A stretch of DNA of 64,000 nucleotides, taken from NCBI RefSeq assembly GCF_900660705.1, contig NZ_LR215043.1:620001-684000 (forward strand), written 5' to 3'. This DNA comes from Mycoplasmopsis columbinasalis. GTDB taxonomy: Bacteria; Bacillota_I; Bacilli_A; Mycoplasmatales; Metamycoplasmataceae. This document shows positions 18,452 to 28,556 of this stretch, piece after piece (the stretch's first letter is position 1; each line of letters starts with the position of its first letter). The translations under genes were made by a program, and so were the position numbers. Below the pieces are notes generated by a model. It saw only the letters and a list, made by a program, of their open reading frames with translations. It was not told where the DNA came from and did not search any database.

Positions 18452-18757
18452 ATGAGTTATGTGACAGTAAATTATTCAATCAAGCAAGCATATACTGTTG
18501 TTGAATCAACTTTTTACCAATTCTTAGACCAACTTGTGGCAGATTTACCAGTGGTTGAGTTAGTTGGCAAACCAGAAATACTTTATAGCAAAAATAACGA
18601 CAATGCTGGGTTTGTTATTGATCTTAAAATCAAACGCGGGCAAAATTTAGCAAACACATTGAATGAATTTACTAATGAATTCTATAAGAGATTTTATTCT
18701 CTATTAGAAATGAAGCCTTTAGCTTTAAAAATTTGTTTTTGCGGCTATTTTGATTAA
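18452..18757 (+). CDS. Small conserved mycoplasma protein, Asp23-like in pattern
   Basis: The 101-residue protein MSYVTVNYSIKQAYTVVEST... follows efp by 5 bp and is probably co-transcribed. The alternation of short beta-like segments (ILYSKNNDNAGFVIDLKIKRG) with an amphipathic helix (NLANTLNEFTNEFYKRFYSLL) recalls small Asp23/Gls24-like proteins that many mycoplasmas keep next to efp. I find no catalytic motif and cannot assign a function. A bidirectional terminator follows, separating it from the convergent ABC operon. Confidence 0.6.
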   Translation: MSYVTVNYSIKQAYTVVESTFYQFLDQLVADLPVVELVGKPEILYSKNNDNAGFVIDLKIKRGQNLANTLNEFTNEFYKRFYSLLEMKPLALKICFCGYFD

Positions 18758-18775
18758 TAAAACAAGTTTTAATAA

Positions 18776-18805
18776 AAAAATCAGACCAAACTAGGTCTGA
18801 TTTTT
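18776..18805. terminator. Bidirectional terminator between convergent operons
   Basis: The stem AAAAATCAGACC/GGTCTGATTTTT with a 6-nt loop carries T-runs on both strands. It touches the stop codon of the minus-strand ABC gene. Confidence 0.92.
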
Positions 18806-19838
18806 AGTTATAACCTTTAAAAAATACTTGGTCAATGTTGAATTTATTCTCCGAAAATTTAATCAATTCAATTTTTTCGACAGCGATGTAACCGAGTAAA
18901 CTAAATTTCTGTCTGTCAGTTAATTTTACTTCAAGATTTTTTTCGTTTTGTTTGTACTGAATTTGGCGAGCGTGTAGAAAACCTAAAATTTGTTTGTTAT
19001 CATTTAACTCTAAAATATAGTTATATTCAATATTTTTATTTTTCTCGGCAAGAATACCACTCTCAAGCACTTTGCCATCTTTTAAAATGGTGTAACTATC
19101 AATGTATTGTTCAAGTTCAAGCAAAATGTGACTCGAAATAAAGATAGTTTTCCCAGCTTGATTTAACTTTTTAATTAACTGATAAAAATCATTACGTGCA
19201 GTAGGATCTAAATTTGCAACGGGTTCATCCATGATTAAAATATCTGGATTACTAAGTAAAGCTTGCATTAACATTATTTTTTTCTTTTGTCCGGAAGACA
19301 TTTGGCTTGGCGATTTATTAAATTCACTTGTGTTGAAGCCAAAGTCTGCGAGCAAGGCGTCGACTCTGCGAATAACATCTTTGCTAGGAATTTTAGAAAT
19401 TCTCGCCATTGCAATTAAATATTCGCGAATAGTTAGTTGTTTAGGAAAAAGCGCAACTTCAGGAATGTAACCAATTGTTAATTTTGTTTTTTCTAATTGG
19501 GCAAGTTCCGAATTAATGAAAATTTTGCCAATATAATTAGAATAAAAGCCTAAAATCGACCGAATTGTTGTTGTTTTACCCGCGCCATTGTCGCCAATAA
19601 AACCGTGAAATTGACCTTTTTTGATAGTAAAACTTACATCATCCAAAGCATATTTATAAGTGCCAAATTTAACCTTAAAGGGCATAGTCAAGTGGTGAAT
19701 TTGAATAGCAGCTTCCGCGTCAACAAGCGTATCTGCAGCCGCAAGTTCCTTTGCGCTTTTTATTTTCTGGCGATGCTTTTTTGCGTTTTCAAATCGGGTT
19801 TTTCAGTTTAAATAACAATTTTTGATTTTTTTCTTCAT
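18804..19838 (-). CDS. ABC transporter ATP-binding protein (ABC-2 type)
   Basis: The 344-residue protein has Walker A GDNGAGKTT, signature MSSGQKKK, Walker B ILIMDEPVANLD and the H-loop region FISSHILLELEQ. The order and the short signature are typical of ATPases paired with ABC-2 permeases (bacitracin/lantibiotic or Nod-type exporters). I extend the start to ATG 19836-19838, which adds a basic 50-residue N-terminus and uses TGA as Trp. The upstream site AGAAGAATAAA is weak, and the upstream permease gene ends 15 bp earlier, so coupling is likely. It energises the permease at 19854-21698. The substrate is unknown. Confidence 0.9.
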
Positions 19839-19853
19839 TTTATTCTTCTCACT

Positions 19854-21698
19854 CTAATTATAGTTTTTCCTTCTGGCGATGATTAAACCTATTGAACTCA
19901 TTAAAGTAAAGAAAATCAGCGGTTTGACTACAAGTAGAATGTATGACTCTTCTTTTTCCTCGTGAATGCGAAATCTGGAAATATTGTTATCAGTTACAAT
20001 TGGCAAAATGAAAGAATTTTGGTAGTATTTGAGCAAAGAACTGTTTGTGTCTACGCTATTTTTAATTGTTTGAAAATCAAAATTTAAATTATCAGTTTTT
20101 AATTGATTTAAAACAATCTTCATTGCTAATGAATTTAGAAAAGTTTTGTAAAAATTTTGCTTCAATTCATCAAATTTGGCTACGAACTGCGTTTTTTGGA
20201 ATTCATCAATGCTATTTGTTGGGTCTTGCGTGAGTTTAGTTAAAAGCGTTTTAAAATTACCCAAACGACTCAACCCTGCTTCTGAAAAAACTAAGTCAGC
20301 AGTTTTTTGTGCCAATTCTTGTAATTCATTCGAATTCACTAAGTTCTCTAATAGTTTAAACAATTCTTCCGATGATACTACATTGTAGGTTTGTTGGTTA
20401 ACTGTAACTGAGGAACTAAAACTTGTTTTGTCATACATTGTGCTTAAATCTTGTTTAAATTGACTGCTTTGAAATTCTAAAAGTTCATTAATTGAGTACA
20501 AAATATTTGTATAAGAAAGTAACAGATCAGTTAAAGAATAAGATCTAAGTAAAAGATCCCAAGTTCTAGATGTTGTGGAAGGAGTTAAATTATTTAACTC
20601 ACTTAATGTTTTTCTAATCAGATCAAAGTTAATAACAAAACTTAGAAAGTAATTTTGCTTAAGCGAATTAATATTAAAAATTTTAAAAATGTTTGCATTT
20701 TTGGGGTCAATTCCAAATTCTTTTAAGACTTCAGCGTTGAATTCACCATTTTGATTAATGAATTCAATTGGTTCAAAAGTTTTCTTTGAAATTCTTTCTT
20801 TAATATTTTTTTTATTATGGATATAAATTTTGAAAAAATCCTCAAAAATATTAAATTTACCGAGTACCTTGTAAGCTGATTTCTGTCAAGCTTCTTTAGC
20901 TTCGTTAACGTTAGCGAAATTATTGTCGTTGGGTAAAATTGGAGATAAATTAAAATACTGTGAATTATCTTGAATGAAATTAAGTGTAGAAAGATTTTTT
21001 GTTGTATTAGCTGCTGAAATTTCTTTTTGCTTTTGAGTGTCAGTATTGTTTGTGTTAGTTAAAACAAACATATTAATTACTGCAGCATTTTCGGTTTGAA
21101 CATAAACCGATGATATTGCTGTAGCGCGAATGAAACTGAATACAAAAAGCACAATTGCAGGTATAGTGATCATAATCATTTGAAACACTTTAAGGCTTAC
21201 TAACAATTGCACAATAGAAGCAAAGGCAAGTAAAAATATTATTGCTAGTAAACTTGCTGCCAACAATTTTGCAGTGTCAATTCAAGCTTGTTCTTTGACT
21301 TGTGGTACTACTAAAAAACTAAACAAGTTTCCCACTAAGCTTATAAGTAAGGATAATACGCTGCAAATAAAAGTAACTAAAATGTTTGCATAATAAATTT
21401 TTGTGCGCGAAAGTGGTTTGGAAAAAAGGAGAATTTCTATTCCCTCAGTTCGATAACGGTAAAAGACCGTTGCACCTGCTGTCGCTATAAAAAAAACACA
21501 TAAAATTAATGAATATAGTGCTTGATAAGCGTTGAACCACTCAGTATTAAACAATTTAATTACATCTTCAGCGCTAGGTAAGAAAGCCACAAACGCAATT
21601 TTTAAAATAATATAAATAAAAGCAAAAATCAGTGGAACTACGTAAGATGAAAGTTGTCGAAAATAAATTTTAAATTGTAAACGAATAAAAGCAAGCAT
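19854..21698 (-). CDS. ABC-2 type permease with a large extracellular domain
   Basis: The 614-residue protein has about six membrane segments: one near residues 20-38, two between about 60 and 120, two between about 145 and 195 (LLAASLLAIIFLLAF, MIMITIPAIVLFVF), and a last one at about 585-605 just before the basic tail RRKNYN. Residues about 210-580 form a long external, helix-rich loop. The YRYRTEGIEILLFSKPLSRTKIYYANI segment is typical of ABC-2 permeases. Its ATG overlaps the stop of the upstream HAD gene (TAATG), and its partner ATPase follows. A lipid, peptide or drug export role is only inferred. Confidence 0.8.
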
Positions 21699-22525
21699 TA
21701 ATCTAACACTAAACTTTTCAAAGTCTTAGCAAGTCCACCTGTGTTGCAAGGATAAGGGCTAATGGTATCAGCATCTTCTTTATACTTTGGCACGCTGTTA
21801 GCTAAAGCTACGACATTACCAACTACACCACAAGTAGTATGGTCGTTCATTGAATCGCCGATGTGCATACAATCTTTAATCTCAATGTTACTTGCTTTTG
21901 CGTAGAATTCTTCTGCCTCGCCTTTTGAGCAACCTATGGCAGTTACTTCTAAATAATTATTTTTAACACCAGCATAAGAAACTGTTACTTCGTTTGAAAA
22001 GTTTGCTAATAATGCTTCATAAAATTTTTTAAGTTTAGCACCTCTAATGTGTCAAAAAATTAATTTAAAAACATCTTCATCGTTCTTAAAATCTTTATAT
22101 TTTTTGGCACTTGCGCCACGGAAGAGAATTCCAGCTTTGTAAAAAAGACAAGTTGAATAACTTTTTTGTTTGTAGTTAGAATTGATAATTGTGGTAATGC
22201 CGTTTTTGGCTGCTAAATCAAACATTTTTTGAATTGTGGTTGGTGCAATAGCACGCGCAAAAATAGTTTCGTTATTTTTAACTACTTTACTACCGTTTCA
22301 AAAAATGATGTTTTTTGTTAAACCCATTTTTTTGCTAAGTTCTCAAGTAAAATGTACGTCGCCTCTTCCGGTTGAGACTACAACTTCAATTCCTTGTTTG
22401 GTACATTCTTTGACAGCATCGATGTTTTCTTGACTAATCGAAACTTCGCCATTCTCCCTCTTGTCAAGGGTTGTGCCGTCTAAATCAATAAAAATAATTT
22501 TAGGTTTTTGTATTAATTTGTTCAT
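21698..22525 (-). CDS. Cof-type HAD phosphatase
   Basis: The 275-residue protein has motif I IDLDGTTLD at residues 13-21, motif II STGR at about 51-54 and motif III/IV HIGDSMNDHTTC near the C-terminus, typical of Cof-like phosphatases. The substrate cannot be inferred. No Shine-Dalgarno site precedes ATG 22525. Instead TATAAT (22532-22537) ends six bases before the ATG, so the mRNA is probably leaderless. The gene overlaps the ABC permease start and should lead that operon. A plausible copy of the intergenic palindrome (two mismatches) lies about 100 bp upstream. Confidence 0.88.
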
Positions 22526-22531
22526 TGAAGA

Positions 22532-22537
22532 ATTATA
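22532..22537 (-). promoter_or_regulatory. -10 box of a leaderless HAD/ABC transcript
   Basis: TATAAT is followed by six bases and then ATG, which puts the expected transcript start on the A of the start codon. pstS shows the same geometry. Confidence 0.6.
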
Positions 22538-22712
22538 TAACTTTTCCTTTTTTAGTCAGGAATAAGCGAAGTTGGTTTAGGAACGTTGCTAGAGTTCTAA
22601 TTTAAGGTGCTTGTTACAAAAATAACTCTATGACACAATGCTATTGGCAAAATCCAGTTCTGCAACTCAAACTTAGTTATGACCAAGGAAAAAGGAAATT
22701 TTAGTCATAAAA

Positions 22713-22732
22713 AAAGCGTCCTCAGACGCTTT
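22713..22732 (-). terminator. Terminator after xfp
   Basis: The stem AAAGCGTC/GACGCTTT with loop CTCA is followed by seven T on the minus strand. Confidence 0.9.
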
Positions 22733-22745
22733 GTGTTTTTACTTT

Positions 22746-25160
22746 TTATTTGGTTTCTGGTTCGTCAAATTCTGGGTTATGTGGAATTTTATCTACACCC
22801 ACTCATTTTCAGTTTCTAATTTCATCCATGTCGATTCCGTGTTCGTGAATGTAAGCAGTATGTTTCTCGATTTTTTCTTGTAATTTGTTGATAAAGAAAC
22901 GAGCTTTTTCGCCGTAAACAGCTTTAGCAGCTGTTTGTGCAATGTGGAATCTGTCCATTTCACTCATTAAACGAATATCAAATGAAGTGGTAATGTCACC
23001 ATTTTCACGATAACCGTGAATATACAAGTTGTGGTTGTTTCTTAAGAAGAAAATGTCACGAATTAAACCTTCATAACCATGGAAAGCAAACACAATCGGT
23101 TTGTCTTTAGTGAATAAGGCGTCAAATTCAAAGTTTTGCATTCCACGTGGGTCAACTGATGGATGACGTAATCTTAGCAAGTCCACAACGTTAACGTATC
23201 TAATTTTGAGTTCAGGATACTTTGCGTGCAGATATGAAATTGCAGCCAAAGTTTCTAAAGTTGGTTCAGTTCCACAAGCGGCAATCACTAAATCTGGTTC
23301 ATCGTCAAGTGTGCAAGTTGATGCTCAAGGAATAATTTTAGCTCCGTCTCTTACCAAAATTTTTGCTTCTTTCACATCAAATCATTGTTCACGTGGTTGT
23401 TTTGAAGCCACAATTAAGTTAATTACATCACGTTCTTGGAAGGCTTTGTCAAGGACAGCAAGTAAAGTGTTTGAGTCAGCAGGTAAGTATTCACGAATTA
23501 ATTCTGGTTTTTTGTCAGCTAAGTGCCCTAAAATTCCAGGGTCTTGATGTGTGTAACCGTTGTGGTCTTGTTGGAAGGCTGTTGAAGTTGCAATCACATT
23601 AAGTGATGGGTAATTTTTTCTCCAATGTACTTTACGTGCTTTGGCCACCCACTTCATGTGTTGTGTAAGCATTGAGTCAACTACACGTAAGAATGATTCG
23701 TACGAAGCAAACATTCCGTGACGACCAGTGAGTACGTAACCTTCAAGAAAACCTTCTGCTTGGTGTTCTGATAATTGTGAGTCAATCACACGACCTGATG
23801 GTGCAATATCTTCGTCCAAAGCAGGGTCGATTTTTTCTAAGAATTGACGCTGTGTTACTTTTAAAACATCAAACAAACGGTTTGACTTAGTTTCATCTGG
23901 ACCAAAGATTCTAAAGTTACGAGGGTTGTTTTTGATAACTTCGGCAAATCAAGTACCAGCAGTTGCCATATCTTGAGCTTTGATTTGACCTGGTTTGACA
24001 TCAAGAGCAAAATTTTCTCAAGTTGGTAAGTGTAAGGCTTTTGGTAAAATGCCGCCATTAGTAATTGGGCTCATTGCCATTCGTTTGTTACCACGTGGCG
24101 CAATTTCGGCGAATTCTTCTTTAAATGAACCATCTTCGTTAAATAATTCACTTGGGTTGTAAGCTAAAAGTCAATCTCTTAACAAGTGTTTTTTACTTGG
24201 GTTTTCTGAAGAAACTGCCAAAGGCACTTGGTGTGATCGAAATGATCCTTCATAAACTTTGCCATCAATTTCATGTGGACAAGTTCAACCTTTTGGTGTA
24301 CGCACAATCAGAGCAGGTCACACAGGGCGAGTGGCCTTGTGTGCTGGTTGTTTACGTGCGTTCTTTTGAATTTTTTGAATTGTTTCAATTGCTTTGTCAA
24401 AAGCAGCCGCCATTTCAGCGTGAATTGCTTCTGGTTTATTCGCGTCAGCTTCCACAAAAATTGCACTTCAACCTAAACCAGCTAAAAGTTGCGTAATTTC
24501 ATCGTTACTCTTTCTTGCTCAAATTGTTGGGTTCGAAATTTTAGCGCCGTTTAAGTGCAAGATTGGCAACACAGCACCATCTGAAACAGGGTTAATGAAT
24601 GATGAAGCAAATCAACCCGCCATTAAAGGTCCAGTTTCAGCTTCACCATCGCCAATTACTGTTGCAGCAATGACATCTGGGTTGTCTAAAATCGCACCAG
24701 TAGCGTGTGATAAGGCGTAACCTAATTCACCACCTTCGTGAATTGAACCAGGAGTTTCAGGCGCAGCGTGCGAAGCAGTACCACCTGGAAATGAAAATTG
24801 TTTGAATAATTTAGTTAAACCAGCAACATCTTTTGTGATTTCTGGGTAAAGTTCAGTGTATGAACCATCCAAGTATGAGTTTGAAATCATCACTTGACCA
24901 CCGTGACCAGGCCCTTCAATGTAAAACATTGTTAAGTCATACTTATTAATCACCCTGTTTAAGTGCGCATAAATTAAGTTTTGTCCAGGAATTGTGCCTC
25001 AGTGACCAATAGGATAAGTTTTGATGTCTTCATCAGCTAAAGGTCTTTGTAATAACGGATTATTTTTTAAATACATTTGGCCAACAGAAAGGTAGTTTGC
25101 TGCTCTTCATCAAGCGTGTACCTTAGCCAAATACTTTTTAGCATCGTAGTTTGTACTCAT
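22746..25160 (-). CDS. xfp: Xylulose-5-phosphate/fructose-6-phosphate phosphoketolase
   Basis: The 804-residue protein has the usual phosphoketolase length (about 800). It carries the thiamine-diphosphate motif [14 protein letters not shown], the N-terminal IGHWGTIPGQN and EGPGHGGQ, and the middle-domain [12 protein letters not shown]. The enzyme cleaves xylulose 5-phosphate (and often fructose 6-phosphate) with phosphate to give acetyl-phosphate, feeding acetate kinase without acetyl-CoA. It is encoded alone, with ribosome site GAAAGGAAATTT before ATG 25160 and a promoter box TTAATATATAAT upstream. Eight or more TGA codons read as Trp. It complements the pta-ackA pair at 40-42 kb. Confidence 0.97.
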
Positions 25161-25562
25161 AAATTTCCTTTCATGAGGAGTTAAAATCGTAAGAATTATA
25201 TATTAATTTTAAATGTAAAAATTGCACGAAAAATCACCAAATCTTCAAGTTTTGGTGCAAAAATGCAAAAATTAAAAATACAAAAAAAGTATTTTTTTAA
25301 CGAAAATATGTTGGCAAAAGATATATTTGTTAATAGTGAAAAATTTCATAAAAATAAGAATTAATTCACTTAGTAAGCTTTATTTGTTGTTTGAAAGTTT
25401 TTTCAGTTAAATGAAGAAATGTGTTACATAAATATTCGACGTAAAGTTCAGTTTAACTCAAGTAATATTGTTGAGTATTGAAAAATTTATTGTTGCTAGA
25501 ATTTCTAAATTATTTTTTAAAAAAATTTTTGAATTAACATCATCGCAAATATGTTTGTAATA
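25161..25562. other. 402-bp spacer between xfp and dam
   Basis: The right of the xfp start holds its promoter (25195-25206, minus). Further on is TTTTTTTAACGAAAATATG at about 25294-25312, which resembles the flank of the palindrome element without a good core. There is no open frame worth calling. There is no clear terminator for dam, apart from AT-rich runs near 25500-25540. Confidence 0.4.
25195..25206 (-). promoter_or_regulatory. Promoter box of xfp
   Basis: TTAATATATAAT on the minus strand, about 35 bp before the xfp start. It is identical to the boxes of the P80-like gene, secY and the gene at 47319. Confidence 0.65.
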
Positions 25563-26396
25563 TTAATAATTTGTGATGATAACTTCTTCAACGTTCTTTC
25601 TTCCTTTATTGTCTGCACTTACCAATCTTTTTGCTTGCACTATTTGAATATTGAATTCCGAATATAAATCATTTACAAGTTTTGTGTTACTATTGCTCAT
25701 CATTAGAAAAACACCTTTTTTGTTAAGTTTTTTAAATACTTCTGAAAGTCTAATTTGTTCGTTTTTTCCAAACGCCTCTTTGGTGTATGAAGTAAAAAGC
25801 AGACTTTCATCAGCATCATAAGGAGGATCAAAATATACAAAATCCCCACTTTTTGCTGAAGCAATAGCAACTTCAAAATCAACATTCAAAATTTGTGATT
25901 CTTTTCTTTTTAAATAGTTAAAAATGTTAACAAGGTTCTGTGTTTTTCCAATATTAACTTGTTTTTTCTTCCCTGAGGGAACGTTAAAATAACCTTTTGA
26001 ATTAACTCTGTATAACCCATTAAAGCAACTTTTGTTTAAATAGATAAGCCTTGCACCCTTAACATCATTTGGCAAACTTTCAAAATTTCTTTCTCTATCC
26101 AGATGTCTAACTTCTAAATAATGCTTTTCACTATGATTTAACTTATGATATTCAAGGTTTTTGCATAATGACTCAAAGCACTCTTCATTCGTTAAGCATT
26201 TATAAGTTGTAATCAATTCTAAGTTTTTGTCATTTATGATGAAATCTTTAGGACAAACTCTAAAAAATAGTGCTCCGCCTCCAACGAATGGTTCAAAATA
26301 TCTATTAAAATTTGCTGGCATTCTTTTTACAAGTTCGTCTAAAAGTTGTCGTTTCCCACCAACTCATTTCACAAAAGGTTGCATTTTTTCACTCAT
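25563..26396 (-). CDS. Dam-type adenine-N6 DNA methyltransferase (orphan)
   Basis: The 277-residue protein has the alpha-class order: FVKWVGGKRQLL at about residues 8-19, the SAM-binding FEPFVGGGALFF at about 34-45, NGLYRVNSKGYFNVP, and catalytic motif IV DPPY at about 190-193. It resembles DpnM/EcoDam enzymes, which methylate adenine in GATC-type sites. No restriction endonuclease or specificity gene lies nearby, so it looks solitary. There is no ribosome site before ATG 26396; TAAAAT lies 7 bases upstream, compatible with a leaderless mRNA. A palindrome element sits 86 bp upstream. Its codon use does not obviously differ from its neighbours. Confidence 0.9.
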
Positions 26397-26481
26397 AGTT
26401 ATTATTTTAACAATTACGAAATTTTGTATAAATAAAGATTATTTTTACTTTTAAAAAGAAAATTAAATTTTAAATTAGTCT

Positions 26482-26492
26482 CTATGTCATAG
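26482..26492. repeat. Intergenic palindrome element, copy 7
   Basis: CTATGTCATAG is exact. Read on the minus strand its flank TGCAAATAGCC fits the consensus best, i.e. in the direction of dam. Confidence 0.5.
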
Positions 26493-26517
26493 GGCTATTT
26501 GCAAAATTAAAATTAAA

Positions 26518-26540
26518 AATGCACTCTTTGCAAGTGCATT
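26518..26540 (-). terminator. Terminator after plsY
   Basis: The stem AATGCACT/AGTGCATT with a 7-nt loop is followed by T on the minus strand. Confidence 0.85.
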
Positions 26541-26546
26541 AAATTA

Positions 26547-27290
26547 TTAGTTTTGATTATTGTTTTTAACGCCTACTTCTTTTAAGTTAAGTGGTTTTTC
26601 TTTCTTTTGCAAAAGGCGTTTGATGTTACTGTGGTGCATAACAATAACTAAAATTGCCGCTAATAAAACTACAAGACCATTGATAAATCATCAAGGTTCA
26701 TTTGGTAGAAAACCTGGTGAATAGAATTTTACATTCAATCATCAGCCTAACTCTCCTTGCACCATTCAAGGAAACAAAGCAAAGGGAAGCACTGAGACAG
26801 CTGACATTATTGAAGCAAGTGAAACCATTTTTTTGGTAAAAGCAATACAAAAAAATGTTACAGCTGCTATTAAAAATAAGACGATGTTAGTTGAAAGCAG
26901 AAGGCCAGTTGCACAAGCGACTCCCTTGCCACCCTTAAATTTAAAGTAAATTGGAAAACAGTGTCCCACAACTGTTCCAAAACCAATTAGTTGAGGAAAC
27001 AGTTTGTAAGTATGAGCATAAGTTGGAAACACATGATTACATAAAGTCGCAAAAATTATCACTGGCAGCGAAGTTTTGAACGAGTCAATTAAAAAGACTG
27101 TTAGAGCAAATTTTTTGCCATATGCTCGAAGGCTATTTGTCGCACCAGCATTTTTGCTAAAGTGGTTACGAATATCATCATTACGATACTTGTGACTCAA
27201 AATAATTGAGGTATTGAGTGAACCAAATAACAAATATCCTAAACAAAATAGTGCTAAATTCGCAAAAACAGCTAACGTAACCTGGTTCAT
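26547..27290 (-). CDS. plsY: Glycerol-3-phosphate acyltransferase PlsY
   Basis: The 247-residue integral membrane protein contains the three PlsY signatures: GSLNTSIILS near residue 24, NAGATNSLRAYGK at about 48-60, and GHCFPIYFKFKGGKGVACATG at about 110-130. PlsY transfers the acyl group from acyl-phosphate to glycerol-3-phosphate, the first step of phospholipid synthesis. The start codon overlaps the stop of the upstream nicotinate phosphoribosyltransferase gene (TAATG), indicating coupled translation. It is slightly longer than most PlsY proteins because of a C-terminal hydrophilic tail after the last helix. TGA codons read as Trp in the last third. Confidence 0.93.
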
Positions 27291-28297
27291 TAATTAAATT
27301 CCTTTAACCTTGGATTTGGACGATATGATCTTCCTTCTTTAGCTTCAGCTAAGCCGTTCAAAACAGTAGCATCAGCACTAAATGAACAAATTAATTTAAA
27401 CAAACTTTGACCTACACCATAAAAATCAACTGGTGTATTCGCAGCTTCAAAAGCTGCAATTTTGTTGTAATCAAAACCTGATGAGACAACAATTTTTAGG
27501 TCTTTAGCCCCCATTTTGTTGAGTGCATTACGTAAGTTTTTTACTTGTGTGACATTCACACCATAATATTGAATATCGTCAGGCACATTATCAAACATAT
27601 GGTCTTTCATATTTTTTGAAGTGTCAATTCTTACACCTCAAAGTTTGTCACCAAGTGCTTCTCAAACTTCTTTGGCTTGAGCCACTACATTGTTGTGATA
27701 GTCAATTAAAGCGATAATTTTATCATCTGGAAAAGTTGCTGCGTAAGCTAGCATTGCGTCTTTAAGCGAACCGCCAAAATTTTGAATCATTGCGTGTGGA
27801 ATTGAATCAAAAGGACTCGTATTGCTTTCGTGGTTTTGCGCTCAAGTAGACATAATGTTCACACCACCAAGTTTGACAGCTTTGCCATCACGTTCTTGCA
27901 TTAAATAGTGATCCATCCTGTCACCCATAAAAATAATAGGTTTGCCTTTGGCAGCGCTAACACAACGATGAGCATTAGTTGCTAGTGAGGTCATTCTTGA
28001 CAAAATACCGTCAATCATTCCTTCGTATTTACCAAATCATTGGTAATTACCTTCGAGTTCAAGCACAACTTCAAGAGCATCAATTTTTGATCCTTCTGGT
28101 AAATATTTAATCTTATATTTACTTGTGTCAGTGTGTGTTTGAAGTAATTCTAAAACTTCGTCCATCCCACTAAGAATGGCATCATTTTGTCTTTGGAAAA
28201 ATTGCAACTTAATCACATTATTAGGATTAAATTTTTCTAAAACTTGTGTTGTTTTAAGAAAACATGAAGCAATGTATTTATCTAAATTTTGTTTCAT
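27290..28297 (-). CDS. pncB: Nicotinate phosphoribosyltransferase
   Basis: The 335-residue protein has features of the type II PRTase fold used by NAPRTase: TSLATNAHRCVSAAKGKPIIFMGDRMDHY in the middle and the phosphate-binding VVSSGFDYNKI...VDFYGVG near residue 270. It joins nicotinate to PRPP for NAD salvage, consistent with a cell that cannot make NAD de novo. It is shorter than the typical 400-500 residue enzymes, as in other mycoplasmas. ATG 28297 follows AAAGAAGGTTGAT. The stop overlaps plsY. Confidence 0.87.
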
Positions 28298-28556
28298 ATC
28301 AACCTTCTTTTAAAAATTGAAAAATTGGTTTTTATATTTTAACTTAAATTAAATAGAACAAGTGAATTTCCAGTTTTAACTTCCATTTTTAATGTTAGTT
28401 CTTAAAACTTGCGGGTTGCAACAAATTTCCAAAAGTACAGTGTTTTTTAAAATAAAGATTAGCAATAGTTGCAGTTTTATTTTTGAACTAAAAATGAGAA
28501 TGAGTTTTAAAACTTTTTAAAGAGAAAAACATTAGCAATCATTCAAACTAGCTTAA

